This document shows, one piece after another, positions 47,690 through 59,448 of a stretch of 64,000 bases of DNA. Numbering within the stretch: the first letter of the stretch is position 1; every line of letters starts with the position of its first letter. The notes beneath the pieces were generated by a model. The model was not told the DNA's origin and ran no database searches. It worked only from the letters and a program-made list of their open reading frames with translations. Made by a program: the position numbers and the translations under genes. Source of the stretch: Wyeomyia smithii (Eukaryota > Arthropoda > Insecta > Diptera > Culicidae); NCBI RefSeq assembly GCF_029784165.1, contig NC_073696.1, positions 80,908,220 through 80,972,219 on the forward strand. The letters run 5' to 3'.

Positions 47690-48001
47690 CGCGCTAAAAC
47701 TAGCGCGCCGATGGGACAGACAAGAAGCACGTACCTTCCTTTCCTTCTCTCCTTCGTGTTGGATAAACGTCCACAAGAGTACACTGAACTCACCACCAAA
47801 TCGTTCGACAGCAGGCAGCTACAAAGCGACACAGTTAAACAAAGGCACTTGACCTTGAATGCGAAACAGTTATCTAAACAAAAGACACCGGGCCCGGTCA
47901 AAGAATGCCAGCACTTGTGCACACGTTTTGAATTTTATCGGAGCGAATTCGAAACACAACCGATGCTGATGCGTGTTCGGCACAGAATGACACATCAGTT
48001 T

Positions 48002-48755
48002 ATCAAGGCTTGAATTTTGCGTGTAGCTGCTTTACCCGCCCTGGAAGATGCGTGAAGTATTCTATGATGGTTCTTTCTTGACAAGTAAGCTTAAAAAAAC
48101 ACTTATGTGTATTTTTTTGTTAGTAAAATTGGAAAACTCGGGACAAGGGTGTTCAGTATTAAGTAATTCTAGAGATTGGAGGGTTCCATCTAACTTTGTT
48201 TATCGTTACATAGGGAGAGAGGGGGTCTGAAATCTTGATTCCTGCGTTACGTAATTTGTATACCACGCCTAAGTTGCAAAATTTAATGCGTTAAGGGAAA
48301 CAGAAACTTAAAAACATATTGGTTTTAAATTTAAAGTTTATTGAAGTTTTTGTAAGCTAAACAACGTTCTATACAACGACTTCTTCAGAACTTTCTAATT
48401 CTGTTCAACAGCTGCGTTTTATACTTGCCGGAGTTTATTCATCAAATGTGAACACGGAAGTACGGTTAGTTACTTGAAAAATAATCTGAATGGAACTTAA
48501 ACTATAATCTTATATTACCTGATTGAGCTAAAATATCTACTTTTATCGGAACTCTTGGTTACATGAGGTTGAGGGTGACCCAAGCTCCGTGAACAGTGTA
48601 TTTACATTACTTGGAAACAAGTCCATTTTGGAAAATTTACCACTGAAAAACTGTAGTTATTATAGAAATTCTTCTTATTTTCATTTAAACCTAGTAACAA
48701 ACAATAAAATAAATATAAAACAGACACCAGCTATGACCCCATAATCAAAAAAAAA
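48002..48755. other. Intergenic, no gene seen
   Basis: AT-rich. A short stretch at 48195-48260 (G-rich AGAGAGGGGG followed by CGTTACGTAATTTG) matches the style of the 27030-27120 block. A poly(A) run at 48749-48760 immediately precedes the Juan-like fragment. Confidence 0.4.
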
Positions 48756-48761
48756 AAAACA

Positions 48762-49830
48762 GTAACAAGGTTGAAAGGAATGATTCTTAATAGATTGATG
48801 CCACACATCAATGAAAATTCAATTTTCGCAAATGAGCAGTTTGGATTTCGCCATGGGCATTCGACTACTCATCAGTTACTTGAAGTAACAAATATGATTC
48901 GTACTAATAAATCTGAAGGTTATTCCACTGGAGCGGTTCTTCTAGACATAGAAAAAGCATTCGACAGTGTTTGGCATAAAGGTTTGTTAGCTAAAATGTC
49001 CAATTTCCGTTTTCCTCTTTACATCACAAAAATGATACAAAGTTACTTGACTGACCGCACTCTTCAGGTTAACTATTTGAACAGTAAATCTGATAGATTG
49101 CCTGTTAGAGCTGGTGTACCTCAAGGAAGTATCTTGGGCCCAGTCTTATATAATATTTTTACTTCTGATCTTCCTGATTTACCACCAGGATGTGAGAAAT
49201 CTCTGTTTTGTGACGATACAAGCACTTCAGTAAAAGGAAAAAGCTTTCGTGTCATATTTGCAGAAATGGATGATCTCTCCTAATGCATCAAAACGCAATT
49301 AATTATTTTTCCTCATAAACCAAGAGTTTCTTTTCTCAAACCCACCAATAATCATGTTGTCAAGATGAACGGTGCTATCTTAAATTGGTCTGACCAAGTT
49401 AAATATTTAGGGCTAATTTATGATAAAAATCATTCCTTCAAGGAATATCCAAACAAAGTGCAATAAATATATCAAATGTTTGTATCCTCTTATCAACAGA
49501 AATTCTAGACTTTGTCTCAAGAATAAACTGTTAATTTACAAACAAATTTTTAGGCCAGCAATGTTATGTGCAGTCCCCATCTGGACAAGTTGTTGTACAA
49601 CCAGAAAGAAGATGCTTCAAAGGACTCAGAACAAATTTCTGAAAATGATATTGAAGCGTCCTCGCTGGTTTAGCACGAATGAACTACACAGGCTTACTAA
49701 TGCGGAAACATTAGAAAATATGTCAAACCAAATAATCAATAAGTTCCGACAAAAATCGTTGCAATCCTCAATCACAACGATTAGCTCACTTTATAGTCAG
49801 TAAGATAGGTGTAAGATTAGATTGAGGTTT
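48762..49830 (+). pseudogene. Juan-like reverse transcriptase fragment, 5'-truncated
   Basis: Open from about 48771 to 49283: NEQFGFRHGHSTTHQLLEV, VLLDIEKAFDSVWHKGL, RLPVRAGVPQGSILGPVLYN, and SLFCDDTSTS, where the catalytic FADD has become FCDD. A deletion and frameshift at about 49255-49285 removes the segment after the active site. The C-terminal part resumes in other frames (WSDQVKYLGL, QTKCNKYIKCLYPLINRNSR, RPAMLCAVPIWTSC) to a stop near 49803. This is Jockey-clade, Juan-like wording. It complements the gag/EN relic at 19-21.6 kb and may belong to the same family. Confidence 0.82.
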
Positions 49831-49914
49831 AATTTAAAACTCCTTTTTTTACTCTTGACAAGTAGGTTTACAATTTTCCTACAATTATATTCACTTAACT
49901 GCGGACTGCCGGTA

Positions 49915-50312
49915 CCCGCATAACTGTCCCATACTGATTTTGGTCACTTTTGAGTTATCATCGGGAATCGACCTAATTGTTATCATATTTTCTGGAAAAA
50001 AATTAAAATTGATACTTTTGTATGGAAAAACATGGGAAAATACCAAGTTGTTTTTGTCTCATATTGAAAAACCCGCATTACAGTCCCACTGCATAGTGGT
50101 ACAAACTGTAAACATATAATTTTGCTCCAGATTAGTGTATATCGGACTATTTTAGGCATATAGAAGCATGTCATTCAATTAACTAGACTAATGTTGTTTT
50201 TCTGTAGTACAATCTACGTTGCCAATGATACTGCCGGTTGCTGGTTGAATTTATATGTGATGGGACAAAATATGCGAGTATTTTTGAAATGTACCCGCAT
50301 ATTTTGTCCCAT
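49915..50312. repeat. Recurrent CCCGCAT-N-GTCCCA subterminal motifs
   Basis: CCCGCATAACTGTCCCAT (49915-49932), CCCGCATTACAGTCCCAC (50072-50089) and CCCGCATATTTTGTCCCAT (50294-50312), plus an inverted copy ATGGGACAAAATATGCGAG (50260-50278). Part of the terminus, ACTGCCGGT, recurs at about 50230. The arrangement resembles transposase-binding subterminal repeats; function is inference. Confidence 0.65.
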
Positions 50313-50432
50313 TTTGTCTTTTTTTCAAGTTATATAACGTAAAACCAATTCCATCCATGGTTTTTTATTCTCAACGATAAACTTGTGGTGCCATGAAACT
50401 GTTATGAGCAAAATCATTTCAAATCGCCTGGA

Positions 50433-51207
50433 AATACGCGAAAATTTAATCGACCATTTTTCATTCGAATGAAACTTTGCACACGTATTTGGCTTAGCAA
50501 ACTGAGCATTTTTCACAGGTGGAGAGATTTTTTACACCCATGAGTTACATTCTAATAGGGCGTATGCCTTTTGGCATAGGTTTTATTCGAAGCATAGGCC
50601 AGAAACCGTTGGTTGTATAGAAAAACTGTCTGAGAATGAGTTGTAGCGAATCAAAAATGCATCATTAAAAAAAATATACACTGTACACAAAAATTTTTTT
50701 GACCAAAAAAAATTAAAAATAAACATTAAATTTCAATTTTAAAAAAAAAAGTTGAATTTTTTTTTAATTTTATTTTTTAGAGAAACTTGACGTTAATACG
50801 CAACTTTTAAATAAAAGTCCGAATGGAGAAATGAAAAATAATTTTTTTATGGTAGATTAATTTTTTTATGAAAATTCTAATTCAAACATTTTTCAAAATA
50901 TTTGTATTCTGATGGTTTTGAAAGGTGCAGAGAGTCATTTTGAATCAAAAAGCTTTTGGTAGTAAACATTCTAAAGGCATTGGTTTTCGAGTTATTTCTT
51001 AAATTATAAGCGTGGAAAATTATAAATTATAAATTTTAAATTATTAATTAAATCGAGCTTAAATTATAAGCTCGAAAAATTATAATTATTTAGGAAAATA
51101 CACGTTTTTCTTAATTTGTCCATGGTTCTCCAGCGAAAACCATACGTTCATTGGAATGCTTGATCAAAAATAAACAATTCATTTTTTGACAACAAAACGA
51201 TTGGGCG
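50433..51207. repeat. Inverted repeat A, left arm
   Basis: Pairs with 52318-53005. Shared blocks include TTTGGCTTAGCAAACTGAGC, CCTTTTGGCATAGG, CGGTTTCT/AGAAACCG and GAATGCTTGATCAAAAATA. The left arm is longer because of an AT-rich insertion or duplication around 51005-51090. Confidence 0.85.
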
Positions 51208-51454
51208 AACGGTTCTCAAGAAAAGAGTTAAATGTTCTAAGTGATATAAATATATATAAGAATCAAATATTTATTTTCGAGTTTTATTATCTTAGGAACA
51301 TATTTTTTCATGACATCGATACTTTACAGAACTAGTTTCACCTTATATTTCATATACATCATAAGTAAATGATTCGTCATCTTTTGAAAACAGCTATTAT
51401 TATAGATTTTTTGAAAATATTGCTCCATTCTGTTACTCCTTGTTCATATTCTTC

Positions 51455-51973
51455 TTATGATACCCAACTAAATGACATTTTTGATGAATTTTTATTACTT
51501 TTCTGATTAGACCAATCATACAATTCTTTTGCGCTTGTAATGGGATGTTCATGTTCTTTAGCTAAACTTGCATTTCCTGCCATTCGTTTTAATATGCCAC
51601 CAATTGCATCGCATGGGCCTTTAACATGAGAAGTCGCAAAAAAATGCCATTCTGCATCGACGTTATATTTTGTTTTGAACTTGCAAAGTTTTTTTCTATT
51701 TTTATATTGTGAGGCAGCTCCATCAGACATTAATATCGCTTTATTCAACTCTATTGTTGTTTTCAAAAAACTCATTAATTTGGCAATGAACACCTGAACC
51801 GCAACAGTATCATGATGGAGTACTTCCGACATTATGATGAAGCTGATATTCTTAAGTGTTCCAGATTCTGAATAGTAAACAACGAAGGGATGAATGGTGG
51901 CTTGACTATCATTCCAAAAACTACACGAATCACAAATTGATAAAGACGTATTAAAATGAGCTTGACTGTTCAA
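51455..51973 (-). CDS. Transposase-like protein, C-terminal part
   Basis: A 172-codon frame between the arms of inverted repeat A. Motifs: HPFVVYY, HDTVAVQVFIAKLM, ILMSDGAASQYKNRKK and EWHFFATSHVKGPCDAIGGI followed by LKRMA. I recall this motif series from a widespread, poorly characterised family of invertebrate proteins with many copies per genome, which looks transposon-derived; the SDG and HxxxGPCD residues could be catalytic or metal-binding. The frame has no proper N-terminus. Upstream at 52110-51975 an MNKVKMEYIKPKCCKS segment is followed by stops, so the gene is truncated or broken. Position inside paired repeats supports a role as the element's own gene. Confidence 0.5.
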   Translation of the reverse strand: MNSQAHFNTSLSICDSCSFWNDSQATIHPFVVYYSESGTLKNISFIIMSEVLHHDTVAVQVFIAKLMSFLKTTIELNKAILMSDGAASQYKNRKKLCKFKTKYNVDAEWHFFATSHVKGPCDAIGGILKRMAGNASLAKEHEHPITSAKELYDWSNQKSNKNSSKMSFSWVS

Positions 51974-52317
51974 TATTTTTAATTTTGCAATAACGTTTTC
52001 GTTTAATTTGCGTAAGCTTGATGAGCACCATGATCAGGATTTTTTGAGGATTTACAGCATTTGGGCTTGATGTATTCCATTTTCACTTTATTCATCTTCA
52101 CAAAATGCAAACTGTTACTAACACATCTGGAGTAGTGCAATCGTATTTATATACGAAAACAGATATTATAGGTAACCCAGTAGTTATTGGTTGCGTACTT
52201 TACAAACAGTTATTATTAGTAAACAAGTAGGTAGTGTTCCACGACAAACATATTTTTTTATAAAACATTCGGCAAGGGGGAACGTGTAGGTAGGCTAAGG
52301 TTTAGCGCTTGAGTTAT

Positions 52318-53005
52318 TTATCCAATCGTTTTGTTGTCAAAGAATGAATTGTATATTTTTGATCAAGCATTCCAATGAACGTATGGTTTTTGCTGGAGAA
52401 CCATGGACAAATTAAGAAAAACGTGTATTTTCCTAAATAATTATAATTTTTCGAGCTTAAATTAGAAATAACTCGAAAACCAATCCCGTTAGAATGTTTA
52501 CTACCAAAAGCTTTTTGATTCAAAATGACTCTCTGCATCTTTCAAAATCATTAGAATACAAATATTTTGAAAAATGTTTAAATTAGAATTTTTATAAAAA
52601 ACTTAATCTACCATAAAAAAATTATTTTTCATTTCTCCATCCTGGACTTTTTTAAAAAAGTTGCGTATTAACGTCAAGTTTCTTTAAAGAAAAAAATAAA
52701 AAAAAATTCAACTCTTTTTTTATAAATTGGAATTTAATGTTTATTTTTAATTTTTTTTTTTGTCAAAATTTTTTTTGTACAGTGTGTATTTTTTATGGTG
52801 CATTTTTAATTCCCTACAACTCATTCTCAGACAGTTTTTCTATACAACCAACGGTTTCTGGGCTACAATGCTTCGAAAAAAACCTATGCCAAAAGGCAAA
52901 CGCCCTTTTAGAATGTAACTCATGAGTGTAAAAATCTCTCCATCTGTGAAAAATGCTCAGTTTGCTAAGCCAAATACGTGTGCAAAGTTTCAAATCAAAA
53001 ATGGT
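52318..53005. repeat. Inverted repeat A, right arm
   Basis: Inverse of 50433-51207, diverged by small indels in A/T runs. Its outer edge abuts inverted repeat B. Confidence 0.85.
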
Positions 53006-53033
53006 CGATATTCGACCATAGGTCCATAGGACC

Positions 53034-53334
53034 ATATGGGAAAATCCACTTTTTCAAAACTTATCCTCTAGAAATTTCCAGTTGGCTCCTAAAAATATAC
53101 CAATACATGATATTTGTAGGAAATTTTCCTGGGAATAATTCTTCTGAAGACTGTAAGGCGCTACAAAATTTGTAGAAAAAGTTATCCACCTTAAACTGAT
53201 CGAATGTCTGACGAACGGCTCAACATTGAATTTTTCCAGCAACACTGCTGCAGCATGCTGCTGTTGCAAACTCAACAACGTGATGAGAAACAGTTTCGCG
53301 TAGAATTAAGCTTGAAAGCGTGATTTTTTGCTCA
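53034..53334. repeat. Inverted repeat B, left arm
   Basis: About 300 bp, nearly identical to the inverse of 53609-53908, with a 274-bp loop. Includes GCAGCATGCTGCTGTTGCAA and the AGAATTAAGCTTGAAAGCGT block. A third, diverged copy of the latter block lies in the loop at about 53448-53508. Confidence 0.92.
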
Positions 53335-53608
53335 GAGTATCTTCGAAGAAAATGCTTAGAATATCAATCCCTATATTTTGATAGTATTCGTTGTGTGATT
53401 TATACCCCTAAAAGTGAGAAATCAGCTTTCTGAACACCCCTACGTAGTGAAAAACATGTTCGTGTAGGATTAAGCTTGAAGTTATGATATTTTGCTCACG
53501 TTATCTTCATTATCGGAGAGCTTGCTTAAAATATTAACTATCAAGTTTTAATGTAGATTGATTACTCCCCCTAAAAGAGGGAAATAAGCAAGCTTATACT
53601 ATATACTA

Positions 53609-53908
53609 TGAGCAAAAAATCACGCTTTCAAGCTTAATTCTACGCGAGACTGTTTCTCATCACGTTGTTGAGTTTGCAACAGCAGCATGCTGCAGCGGTG
53701 TTGCTGGAAAAATTCAATGTTGAGCCGTTCGTCAGACATTTGATCAGTTTAAGGTGAATAACTTTTTCTACAAACTTTGTAGCGCCTTACAGTCTTCAGA
53801 AGAATTATTCCCAGGAAAATTTCCTACAAAATCATGTATTGGTATATTTTTAGGAGCCAACTGGAAATTTCTAGAGGATAAGTTTTGAAAAAGTGGATTT
53901 TTCCATAT
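53609..53908. repeat. Inverted repeat B, right arm
   Basis: Inverse of 53034-53334 with only scattered mismatches. Together they form a foldback able to make a ~300-bp hairpin. Confidence 0.92.
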
Positions 53909-54149
53909 AAAATCGTATGGAAACTTCAAAAATCGGGCGCAAATCAGGGGTTCCATCGATCGATCTGAAAAGTTACACAGTTGTTACAGGACCCATAAGG
54001 AACACGAAAAGTGCATGGGAGCTAATATTTATTTTTTGTCCCACCCTAATGGTCATTGGTTCTGGATGTAATTACTGGAAATCCAAAAATTCACGGATAA
54101 TATAAAATCGCCGTTTTCCATTATGAGACAGATATCCGGGTACCGGCAG

Positions 54150-57100
54150 GGAAGCAATTACAATCTTTTTATGAAAAAAAGCTTAAAATATATTTAATAG
54201 TGTTGATATGTCACCGTTTGTGGTAGAACACACAATAAAAATTCTGAATAAATATTAGTAAATAATTAACTCATCACAAAACATCCCCCCCCCCCTATTA
54301 AAAAAAAGTAACAAAGTTGATCATGATGTATACCATTTCTGTAAAACATTAACGCAGTTTATTAAGTAATCCTGGTGATGCGAATACAGTCAGTTTTTTT
54401 TACGCGTGTTACTTTCTTCAATAACTGAAAAACAATACAAGATATCGACCTCATTCCAATCACGTTTTTCAATCTTTGGTGTAAAAACTGAAAATTTATG
54501 GCCTTTAGACGTTTTGGAACAGTTTCTCTGCCATTTTTTAGCTAAATTTAGTCTTTTTCACGCGTTTTGCGCAAAAAAAAGCTTACTGTATTTTTTTACA
54601 GCATAATATTTACTAACCCGCAAATTAATAGGAGATTTTTCTGTTTGAAGCTAGACTACCGTCTGTCATCATAATATGCCGTACGTTTGTGAAATTGCTA
54701 ATAATAAATAATAATGGAACAATACAACAATCTTTCGTAGCATATGCAACATGTAACCAAAAATTTAATCTCTGGCTGAGCTATATTATATATAGCAGCA
54801 ATTATCGACAATTGACAATCATACAAACATCGGATCGATGAAACCAGATAAATTCATAAACAAATACCACAACGTACGAACATCTCACTATACCGAACAC
54901 CAAGAAGAAGAACTACACGACATGCATAACAACTCGCAAAGTATTCCCGAAAACGACAGCTTGTTTCTGTTTATACACATCCCACCAAACCGGTCCAGAC
55001 CGGTTTTCAAGAGTTTATTTTCGACCCGTTTAGCTCATTCCATCTTCCAAGCGGAGCGAACCAAAACAAAAAAAAAAGCACAACAACATTATTAGGAAAA
55101 CCACCAGTTCAACGTTAATATTATTGTTTATGCTTTACTTAACTCACCTCGAACCGCCTAACCCTTTTTCCGGTGGGCTTCCCCGTTGTTTTCCGGGAGT
55201 AGAGAAATTTCAGTGTGACTTGTTCTGCGCCACGAATTCTGCGTCGCAATTGCAGCTTTCGGTAGCCTGTGTGCCCTGCCCGAACCAGCCGAAGCGGTTC
55301 AATAAACCAATGATGATGATGATGAAGATAGCCGGTTGATACGCGCAATCAATATTCTGCAAGAGGAAAACCACCAAGTGATGGAGAAGGAATACCGAAT
55401 TAGTACCAGCCAAACACTTATTGTTCGAGTGTACAGAGTGTGTTATTCACGGCGGAATGGCCGGGAGATGGAACTAATAAAAAAAATAATCATTTCGACT
55501 CATCATGGTGCTATTGAGAACGCACACTATAACTACAACAACAACGAAAAACCTGGGGGCCAATGTCAGGCCAGTTCCGGGATTTAGACAGAGGGCACGT
55601 CTTTCGCGGTTTGGTATGAAATACTTAGTTATCATCAGTAGAAACACTAGCAAATGTATGAGTATCCACGAATTTGGATTTTTTTTTGACGAGTGCTATA
55701 GAAAATTTTCTGCTATTTTGACAGCTGAAGAGAGTTCAATCTCATTAAATTTTATTTCATCTAATCTTTTAATCCGAAACTAGACACTGTACGACAGAAA
55801 AATAAAAATTATTACTCTCAAACCAAGACACGGCTACATAATTTTGAAACTACAATCTAGATACCAGAGCTCAATTCAGAATAAAGAATAAAAATTAAAA
55901 GTCTTTAATATAAAAAAATTATGATACAGAAAACTATGAATTACATTTATGATCGAAAAACGTTTTCCAATATACACGCCTGTGGAATAAAGAGAATTTT
56001 AATCCAACATCTAAAATCTTGGATGATGGATTTCTAGACACTATTCTCTAACTAACACTTAATCATGAAATCTGAAATCCGTTCCTCAATCATAGTTGTA
56101 AAATTTAGAAACCGCAGGTCAAAACATTATATGTTAATCCAATTTCAAAATCGAATGTTTGGCTTTTAACAATAACTTAAAGCTGATAACTCACCAAAAT
56201 CCAATCCATTCAGTCAATCAATTTAAATCAATCTAAGCTAAATTATACAAGTCCAATCCAATCCAAACCAGCACTCAATTTAAATCAATATATCCCATCG
56301 AATCCCATCCCGAATCACTCCAATCCTGTTTATTAAAATCCCAATTCCAATCCATTCAATACAAATTTCAAATTAATTTTTTACTCCTTAGCTATCGTTG
56401 AAATTATTCGATGTTGCATGGCTGACAAAATTTTCTCGGGGAAAACCGAAAAAATGAGTTCAACGGGAACCTTGGTAAGATTGAATTATGAATGGATTTT
56501 TTCATCCAAAAAACTTACAAACGATAATTCCTAGCTTTGTACAAAGAAATATTTATATTGCATCGACAAATGAACGATGCTCAAATATCTAATATGATGT
56601 GATTTACAGAGTTTCTGTTGAGCGAAATAAGAACACACTTCAAAACATTTCGGCATAAACTGCGCAAGCCAATATTTTTGGGTTATAATTTTTTGATGAA
56701 CAATTATCAATACATTATCAAACAAAGAAATAACTACAAGAAACACGAAAGCACAAATTCTGCGCTATAAACATTGCCCTGAAACAACTAACGAAAAGAA
56801 ATTATGTGCCTCGAACGATAATTTCGGCAACACGAAAGAAGCCAACAATCTCTTGAACTTTTTCTCCTTCAAAAAATATACGAGGGAAAGAGGTAGAATG
56901 GCGGAAGACACTTCACGAAAGAATGAAAGAATGCGAATCGGGCAGAAAAAAAGTCTATACTACGCAGTTACGACGTTACGAAACTGCTTCGCTCTGGTCG
57001 GTCGATCCGGTCATGACAAACAGATTATATTTCGGACCGACATTTTTTTTTTGCAAAGCTGACTAACAATTTGAACCATTACGTTTCGAAGCATGATACC

Positions 57101-58511
57101 CAACTCCATCGGAGACGATGCACTTTGTGACACGAAATGACTAAAATTTGATAATGACGTTCAAACAACTAGTAGACCTGATCCAACTAATGGTTGCTCT
57201 GCAACAATGGAATTCACAGTCACGTCTAGGATGGCATTCAACCATGAAACACTTGTTTGTCAAACGATATCAAAGTTGGAAAAGGTTTCGAACGAGTAAA
57301 TATTTTTACTGTCTGAGATAAATGGATAAAAAAGCCGTTTTATCAAGCTGCAGCTGTTCTGACGTATATTTGCTGTATTCCAATGGCGGATTACGTCTTA
57401 AGTGAAATCGGTAAGTTAATCTTCCTGCGAAGTAATGGTCGTTCATCTTTTAATGGGCCGCTATGAGTTGAAATAATATTTCTTTGCCTCTTGTTCATAA
57501 GTACAGTAACCAACCAGGCATACGGGCTGCCAAGAGCCACAGAAGCACAGAAAACAAGTGAACGAAGAGTTTTCTGAGTATCGGGTTCTATATTTTAAAC
57601 TCAGCACATGCGGGTTTTAGTTTCATAGCAACAAAATTCACAGAACTCGACACCTTTCTGCCAGCATACGAACGTATGAACTGGACTTGCTGCGAAGTTA
57701 TATGGTTTTGCTGTTACCAAAAGAGTGTCAATCAACGTGAATCGGTTCGGTAATCTTTTTCTCCAAATGTTCATGACTTAGTATTGTGCCACCAATTTTT
57801 TCATAAATCACATAAGACACGATAGCTATAAGCCGTTCTAAGCAGCAAGCAATGAAACGATCTACGCTCTAGCGAAACATGTCAAGATCAACTGCAGCTG
57901 GGCGCTTGTTATTTTATCGTTAACTGCAGCTGGCGTTTAGACAGCAACATGTTTGGTTAATCAACTTTAATTAACTTCAATGCAAACGTATAGCAAAATA
58001 GTATGGGGTATGTGGTACACACTAGACTCAACTCAACATGTTTTGTGTTTCGTACAGTTTGACTAAACTAAATATTTTTCAGAGACACGATCCAAATTCC
58101 ATTCCAGTACCCTAAATGTACTCGCTTTAATAAAAGACAAATTTTTCGCAGTTCTTTATCAGTTATTGACCCCCGAAGCATCGCTGTCGATTGGCAAAAA
58201 CAACAAAGCAATTGTTAAATTTCGTATCAATCGAGGCATTATCTATTGACCGAAAGGCAGATTTAATCTTCTTAAGGGGTTAAATACCTTTTTTTTCTTC
58301 ACATATTTCATGTAGCAGTTTATCTGTATTGCATTCAAGTTAGTTTAATAGTATAACAAAAAATCATTCACTTATAAAAGTACATCAACTATTAGTGGCG
58401 TCATGTCCCTGAAATTCTTTTGCATTTGTGAAGAGGCTTGCGGTGTTTACGATGGAGACTCAGCACGTAAAAAAATCCGTGTTTGAAGCGCTAAAATTGT
58501 TTAGTTTATGG
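54150..58511. other. AT-rich intergenic, no gene supported
   Basis: A C10 run occurs at 54286-54295. The stretch 54780-54835 has TATATATAG followed by an initiator-like ATCATACAAACATCGG and then an 85-codon ORF (54838-55095) of basic, polar composition; it may be a promoter and first exon, but no domain supports it. 56190-56360 is rich in CAATCCAATCC-type words. Nothing else recognised. Confidence 0.4.
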
Positions 58512-59448
58512 CAGGGGTTCCCAAATGATGCTCCGCGGAGCATTTGGTGTTCCGTGAAGTTTTTACAGGCGTTTTTGATGAAACCAAAATGTACTTTAAC
58601 TTAAGTTCTCGACTGAAATTGATGTATTGAAACAAGAGATTGATATTTCGGTTTGCAATCTAATAAATTGCGTTGATTTATAAATGCTCATCACCGACGT
58701 TTCGGACCTTTTATGGGACCAACATCAGGTCTTGAAACAGTTTTAACAAGTTATTTTTAACTTGTTGATTACTGTTTCGAGCCCTGATGATAATACATAT
58801 AAGGACCGAAATATCGGTGATGCGCAAATGGAAATCAACGCAAAACCAGAATGTGTCTCCACATCACTCGATCGTGAGCTAGTCCAGGGCCGGATTTGGA
58901 TGTTTGGATTTTTTCGTGAGGCCCTCTTTTCTTAAAACGTTTAGAGGTAAGATAATTGTAAAAAAAAATGAAATGACTCCACGCTGGAAGTGACGAGTAA
59001 AAAATCAGGATTACTCTGTCTTCCAATCTGTTGTACATTCGAGTGAAGGTTGCATGTTTGACCTAGTACTAAGAGGGTCCTCGAGTTGGTGGGGCTGGGA
59101 TATGTCTTTCTGTTGCTCCTCTCCCCTCCTCCTTAAGTCCGGACTTGAGCTAGTCTTCTCCAATCGCCACAGCGCATATATGTGCCACGTGGCTGGTACA
59201 TTAATTAGCTTGATGAGACTAGCGGGCTGGCATACTTGGTACACCTCGTGGATCATGTGCCTGCACAACAATCCATTCTACCTGATTTTTTACTTAGCGG
59301 AACACTTTTTTAAACCAAAATATTCAACGGAGCTTCTATAGAAAAAGTCCTCAAAATTTCTATTGATTAAGAAATGCAGAAACTCCACCAAATACAATAT
59401 TTTGGCTTAAAAGAGTGCTTCGTCGAGCAAAAGATCTAGGAACCTCTG
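58512..59448. mobile_element. Non-autonomous hAT element (937 bp)
   Basis: Left end CAGGGGTTCCCAAATGATGC and right end inverse CAGAGGTTCCTAGATC, both followed by a GCTC(C/G)GC/GCTCGACG block, a classic hAT terminus. An 8-bp flanking duplication is decayed: GTTTATGG (58504-58511) versus GCTTATTG (59449-59456), 6 of 8. No transposase. A foldback element sits inside it. Confidence 0.75.
58668..58843. mobile_element. Foldback element nested in hAT
   Basis: About 176 bp; TTGCGTTGATTT...CATCACCGACGTTTCGG pairs with its inverse near 58800-58843, around a centre AACAAGTTATTTTTAACTTG. The arms share CACCGA(C/T)(G/A)TTTCGG, a phrase common in arthropod foldback MITEs. No target duplication resolved. 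Confidence 0.7.

Larger units (their letters stand above)
42251..47988 (-). mobile_element. Near-complete I-like (RNase H) LINE
   Basis: A 5.7-kb non-LTR retrotransposon on the minus strand. Boundaries are fixed by a target duplication GACACATCAG(TTT) at 42238-42250 and 47989-48001. It has a ~300-bp 5' UTR, ORF1 (gag with zinc knuckles), ORF2 (endonuclease, reverse transcriptase, RNase H), a ~500-bp CAACAA-rich 3' UTR and a short A tail (T run at 42248-42255). RNase H after the RT places it in the I/Loner/R1/LOA side of LINEs; wording and gag suggest I-like. It is full length but carries a few disabling point lesions, so it is a recent yet dead copy. Confidence 0.9.
49906..54149. mobile_element. 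Composite DNA transposon with nested inverted repeats
   Basis: Outer ends match as inverted repeats: CTGCCGGTACCCGCATAACT on the left and the inverse of CTGCCGGTACCCGGATATCT on the right, about 28 bp with few mismatches. Within lie, in order: subterminal CCCGCAT...GTCCCA motifs, a long inverted-repeat pair (A), a minus-strand transposase-like ORF between its arms, and a second inverted-repeat pair (B). GGA flanks both ends and may be a 3-bp duplication. The family is not identified. Confidence 0.6.
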
